Source: Caldilineaceae bacterium (GTDB taxonomy: Bacteria; Chloroflexota; Anaerolineae; Caldilineales; Caldilineaceae). Taken from it: a stretch of DNA of 64,000 nucleotides. A program made the position numbers and the translations under genes. The notes beneath the pieces are model-generated. The model was not told the origin of the DNA. It did no database searches and saw only the letters and a list, made by a program, of their open reading frames with translations. Of this stretch, positions 61,644-64,000 are shown piece by piece. Location of the stretch: NCBI GenBank assembly GCA_958295845.1, contig OY282376.1:3609022-3673021 (forward strand). Reading direction: 5' to 3'. Each line of letters starts with the position of its first letter. Positions within the stretch are counted from its first letter, which is position 1.

Positions 61644-62177
61644 ATGGCTGAATCCCTTCAGGCAGAAGAAATCGGTGAAGCGGTGACCTTCAAAGGGAAA
61701 CCGAAATCGATGGTATCCGCGGCCGCCCTGCTGATTGCGGGAACGTTGACGTTTACGATGGGAATCGACCGGCTTTACTTTGTCGAGGCGATCGCCTGGA
61801 CATTCCTGATCTGGGGCGCGCTACTCCTATACGGGCACTTGATCGATATCGGAACTGTGTACGAAGTTTCGGATGAAGGGCTGGTGATCAAGAGTCCGTT
61901 GCGCTTCTGGGCGCTCTCGCGCAAGTGGGAGTGGGAGAACATGACACGCCTGGACGTGGTCGTACGCAGGCGGGAAGCAAGCACGGAAGACGTGGACCTG
62001 CAGGTCCATTACACGCCGGAAGACTCGACTGTCCTGTTTCGCGAGGACCTGCCCTTTATTGCTGAGTTGGCCGAGGAAATTGCCAACCGCGCCGGTCTGA
62101 CGCCGGAGAGACGGCAGGCGATGCAAAGCTTCGACTCGATACCCCAGGACGAAAAGGGTTCTTACACCTGGAATTAG
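61644..62177 (+). CDS. Membrane protein with PH-like (bPH) domain
   Basis: 177 residues from ATG 61644. Two hydrophobic segments (MVSAAALLIAGTLTFTM and AIAWTFLIWGALLLYGHLI) are followed by a soluble domain YEVSDEGLVIKSPLRFWALSRKWEWENMTRLDV, which has the strand-turn pattern of bacterial PH domains (bPH_2), then a helix and acidic tail. Function unknown; such proteins are envelope-associated. An ATG at 61554 would add 30 residues. A clear terminator follows. Confidence 0.75.
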   Translation: MAESLQAEEIGEAVTFKGKPKSMVSAAALLIAGTLTFTMGIDRLYFVEAIAWTFLIWGALLLYGHLIDIGTVYEVSDEGLVIKSPLRFWALSRKWEWENMTRLDVVVRRREASTEDVDLQVHYTPEDSTVLFREDLPFIAELAEEIANRAGLTPERRQAMQSFDSIPQDEKGSYTWN

Positions 62178-62194
62178 TTTCCCCTCGCCCTATC

Positions 62195-62222
62195 GCGCGC
62201 CCTGACTCGAGGGCGCGCTTTT
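62195..62222. terminator. Bidirectional intrinsic terminator between convergent genes
   Basis: GCGCGCCCT (62195-62203), six-base loop, AGGGCGCGC (62210-62218), then TTTT on the + strand. Nine perfect pairs. It lies between the stops at 62177 and 62233, so it can end both transcripts. Confidence 0.85.
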
Positions 62223-62232
62223 CCTTACACTT

Positions 62233-63390
62233 CTAAATGCTTTGGTGTGAAGAGATGTCCATCAGGTATATCTGACGGCCATCGCCCCCATGCACTGAAT
62301 CGACTGTGATCAAGTTCCCGTCAGGGCTGGAGCGGGGGTGCAGATCGCAGCGCCACTCACCGGTATATTCCGGATACGAGGCGTATTCTCCCAGTTCGGT
62401 CCTCTCGCCACTTTCCACGTTATATAGATAGAGCTCCTGGACCCGGCCGTCACCCCTGGGCACGGGATAGGTGTCGTTGAGAATCCAGTTGGTGTCGGCA
62501 AGATAGGTGCAGTGGCCGTTCAGAATCATCACGCCTTTGCCGATAACTTCCACGTCCTGCGTGCGGTCGCGGTAGAGGTAGAAGGCGTCGTGGTGGGATG
62601 GATGGCGGGCCCAGGCGAGGATGGTTTGGGGGTCGCGCCAGATGAAGTGGGAGGTGTGTCCGTATTGGTCGACGGGGTAGATTTCGGAGCCGTCGGTTGC
62701 GGCTGTCATCATCCGGGTATGGAAACCGGCGTCGCCGAATCGCCAGCGGTGCAGAAAGATGAAGCGGGAGCCGTCGGTGTTGAAGAGCAGGTGATTGAAG
62801 TAGTGCTTGGCCCCGCTGATGTCCATGTGGGGATAGGGGATGGCGGCCACCTGTGCAATGGAGATTATTGGGGATGCCTGGCCGGTCTCGAGGTCAACAG
62901 TGTAGATCCCGGCGTCTTCGGGAGCCAGTGTATCGAAGTTCGGGTCGGGGATGCCGGCGTAGCCGTAGCCGGGGCGCATGTGGTTGATACGGCGGAAGTC
63001 GGCGCCGATGGCGGTGCGCCCGTCTGGAGATAAGGTGTAGATAGGGTAATCGATCGTGTGCTTCTCTCCTGAGTGCACGTCCAGTACGCGGCAGACGAAG
63101 CGGTCGTGTTCCCGATCGTTCCAGACGACCTTCCTGTCGGAGCCGGGGATCCACTGGAGCATACAGCTCTGCTGCCAGCACCAAGCGCTAGTCTCCCCCA
63201 GTTCGATCCAACGGTCGCCGTCGGCCAGGTCGATCATCCCTATCCCGATTCGATCATCCGGGCCCGGGGAGCGATGCTCGAAGTCGACTTCCATGCCGAG
63301 CACGTAGCGGCTGGCGGGATCGAACTGCAGCTTGTCGTAGTAGCCGAACCAGTGATGCTTTGGCCCGGATGTGATGGGGCGCATGGTCAT
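62233..63390 (-). CDS. Beta-propeller-like protein (TolB/oligogalacturonide-lyase-type)
   Basis: 385 residues. Repeated strand patterns of the WD40/TolB kind are visible: HHWFGYYDKLQFDPASRYVL, GRTAIGADFRRINHMRPGYG, HYFNHLLFNTDGSRFIFLHRW and HPRSSPDGNLITVDSVHGG. HMDISGAKHYFNHL carries several His. No signal peptide. It resembles uncharacterised propellers and oligogalacturonate lyases (PelW-like) in Bacteroidota and Planctomycetota; sugar-processing is possible. It precedes an oligopeptide ABC ATPase on the same strand (63390 to 63424), so it may be part of a peptide or sugar uptake cluster. Confidence 0.7.
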   Translation of the reverse strand: MTMRPITSGPKHHWFGYYDKLQFDPASRYVLGMEVDFEHRSPGPDDRIGIGMIDLADGDRWIELGETSAWCWQQSCMLQWIPGSDRKVVWNDREHDRFVCRVLDVHSGEKHTIDYPIYTLSPDGRTAIGADFRRINHMRPGYGYAGIPDPNFDTLAPEDAGIYTVDLETGQASPIISIAQVAAIPYPHMDISGAKHYFNHLLFNTDGSRFIFLHRWRFGDAGFHTRMMTAATDGSEIYPVDQYGHTSHFIWRDPQTILAWARHPSHHDAFYLYRDRTQDVEVIGKGVMILNGHCTYLADTNWILNDTYPVPRGDGRVQELYLYNVESGERTELGEYASYPEYTGEWRCDLHPRSSPDGNLITVDSVHGGDGRQIYLMDISSHQSI

Positions 63391-63423
63391 CAGCGCTTTC
63401 TCCTCGCTTGTGTTTGGTGGGGT

Positions 63424-64000
63424 CTAGGTTGTGCCGGCGCCGGCCAGATCCAACTCCTCGGCAAAGTGGCAGGCGACGTACCGGTCCTTGGCGACGTTCT
63501 GGAGTTCGGGTGTCTCCTGGTGGCAGCGGTCCTGGGCGTAGCGGCAGCGGGGATGGAAGTAACAGCCGGATGGCGGGTTGGAGGGGTCGGCTACTTCACC
63601 CTCGAGGACGATGCGCTCGCCCTGGCTATGGGCCGGGCCGGCGACGTGGACCGCGGAGAGCAAGGCCTCGGTATAGGGATGCAGAGGTTTGCGGTAGAGA
63701 TCGTCGGCTTCGGCCAACTCTACGAGCTTACCCACGTACATCACTGCTACGCGGTCGCTGATGTGCTTGACGACGCCGAGGTCGTGGGCGATGAACAGGT
63801 AGGTCAGGTCCAGTTCGCGCTGGAGGAATTTGAGCAGGTTGAGAATCTGCGCCTGCACTGAGACATCGAGGGCGGAGACCGGCTCGTCGGCGATGACCAG
63901 GGTTGGGTTGAGAATGAGGGCGCGGGCGATGCCGATGCGCTGGCGCTGTCCGCCGCTGAATGCGTGGGGATAGCGGGTGATGTACTCCGGGCGCAGTCCG
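63424..64000 (-). CDS. Oligopeptide ABC transporter ATP-binding protein (OppF/DppF type), C-terminal part
   Basis: The frame runs off the right edge. The visible part has signature [15 protein letters not shown], Walker [21 protein letters not shown], the H-loop [20 protein letters not shown], and the C-terminal OppF tail with [14 protein letters not shown], whose Cys residues often bind an iron-sulfur cluster. It powers import of peptides or of nickel/sugars in related systems. The beta-propeller gene downstream may be its cluster partner. Confidence 0.92.
   Translation of the reverse strand, partial: GLRPEYITRYPHAFSGGQRQRIGIARALILNPTLVIADEPVSALDVSVQAQILNLLKFLQRELDLTYLFIAHDLGVVKHISDRVAVMYVGKLVELAEADDLYRKPLHPYTEALLSAVHVAGPAHSQGERIVLEGEVADPSNPPSGCYFHPRCRYAQDRCHQETPELQNVAKDRYVACHFAEELDLAGAGTT

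Overview
The window is GC-rich bacterial chromosome. It is tightly coded on both strands, uses ATG, GTG and TTG starts, and has many GTGA/ATGA stop-start overlaps. Gene content (molybdenum hydroxylase CoxMSL set, type I sulfatase, phytanoyl-CoA dioxygenase, several Gfo/Idh/MocA dehydrogenases, GatCA, MurJ, DUF2905, and a diverged glutamate-mutase-L-like protein in a membrane-protein operon) looks like Chloroflexota, perhaps a Caldilineales-like or sponge/soil-associated lineage. That assignment is inference; no rRNA or tRNA gene was recognised.

Layout. 1-16.3 kb: a catabolic region with an AllG/DUF1116 end fragment, a cyclase-family hydrolase, a CoxM-CoxS-membrane protein-CoxL set, a nucleotidyltransferase, a nitrilase-type amidohydrolase, dihydropyrimidinase, and an NMT1/THI5-type ABC importer whose genes are split by an inverted sulfatase and a repeat region. 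Together these suggest uptake, hydroxylation and ring-opening of an N-heterocycle or ureide. 16.3-24.2 kb: small oxidoreductases, sugar isomerase, DegT aminotransferase, a lipoprotein and two glycosyltransferases. 24.2-32.5 kb: tyrosine recombinase, D-aminoacylase-like protein, lipoprotein subtilase, aminotransferase and gatCA with a convincing attenuator leader. 32.9-36.3 kb: AAC(3)-like acetyltransferase, SDR, acyl-CoA dehydrogenase, then a decayed permease. 37.4-42.9 kb: assimilatory nitrate cluster nirA-narK-narB. 43-48.3 kb: methyltransferase, DUF2905, a secreted LysM-PA14 protein with three exact-period 162-residue repeats, and MurJ. 48.3-53.8 kb: a minus-strand sugar/polyol-type cluster with an orphan VapB. 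54.3-59.5 kb: a six-gene overlapping operon of poorly characterised membrane proteins ending in a MutL-like ASKHA protein, preceded by a structured leader. 60-64 kb: a P-loop/winged-helix fusion regulator, a PH-like membrane protein, a beta-propeller protein and the end of an oligopeptide ABC ATPase.

The most unusual non-coding signal is a dispersed repeat family (four copies, all on the + strand and upstream of + strand genes). It combines an 8-bp hairpin with loop ACAAG, a 55-nt predicted three-way junction and, in three copies, a promoter at a nearly fixed distance. One copy has lost exactly the interior of the junction, one lacks the hairpin and the promoter part, and one isolated hairpin carries compensatory stem changes. 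The second is the three-state attenuator before gatC. The third is the MutL-like operon with its leader structure.
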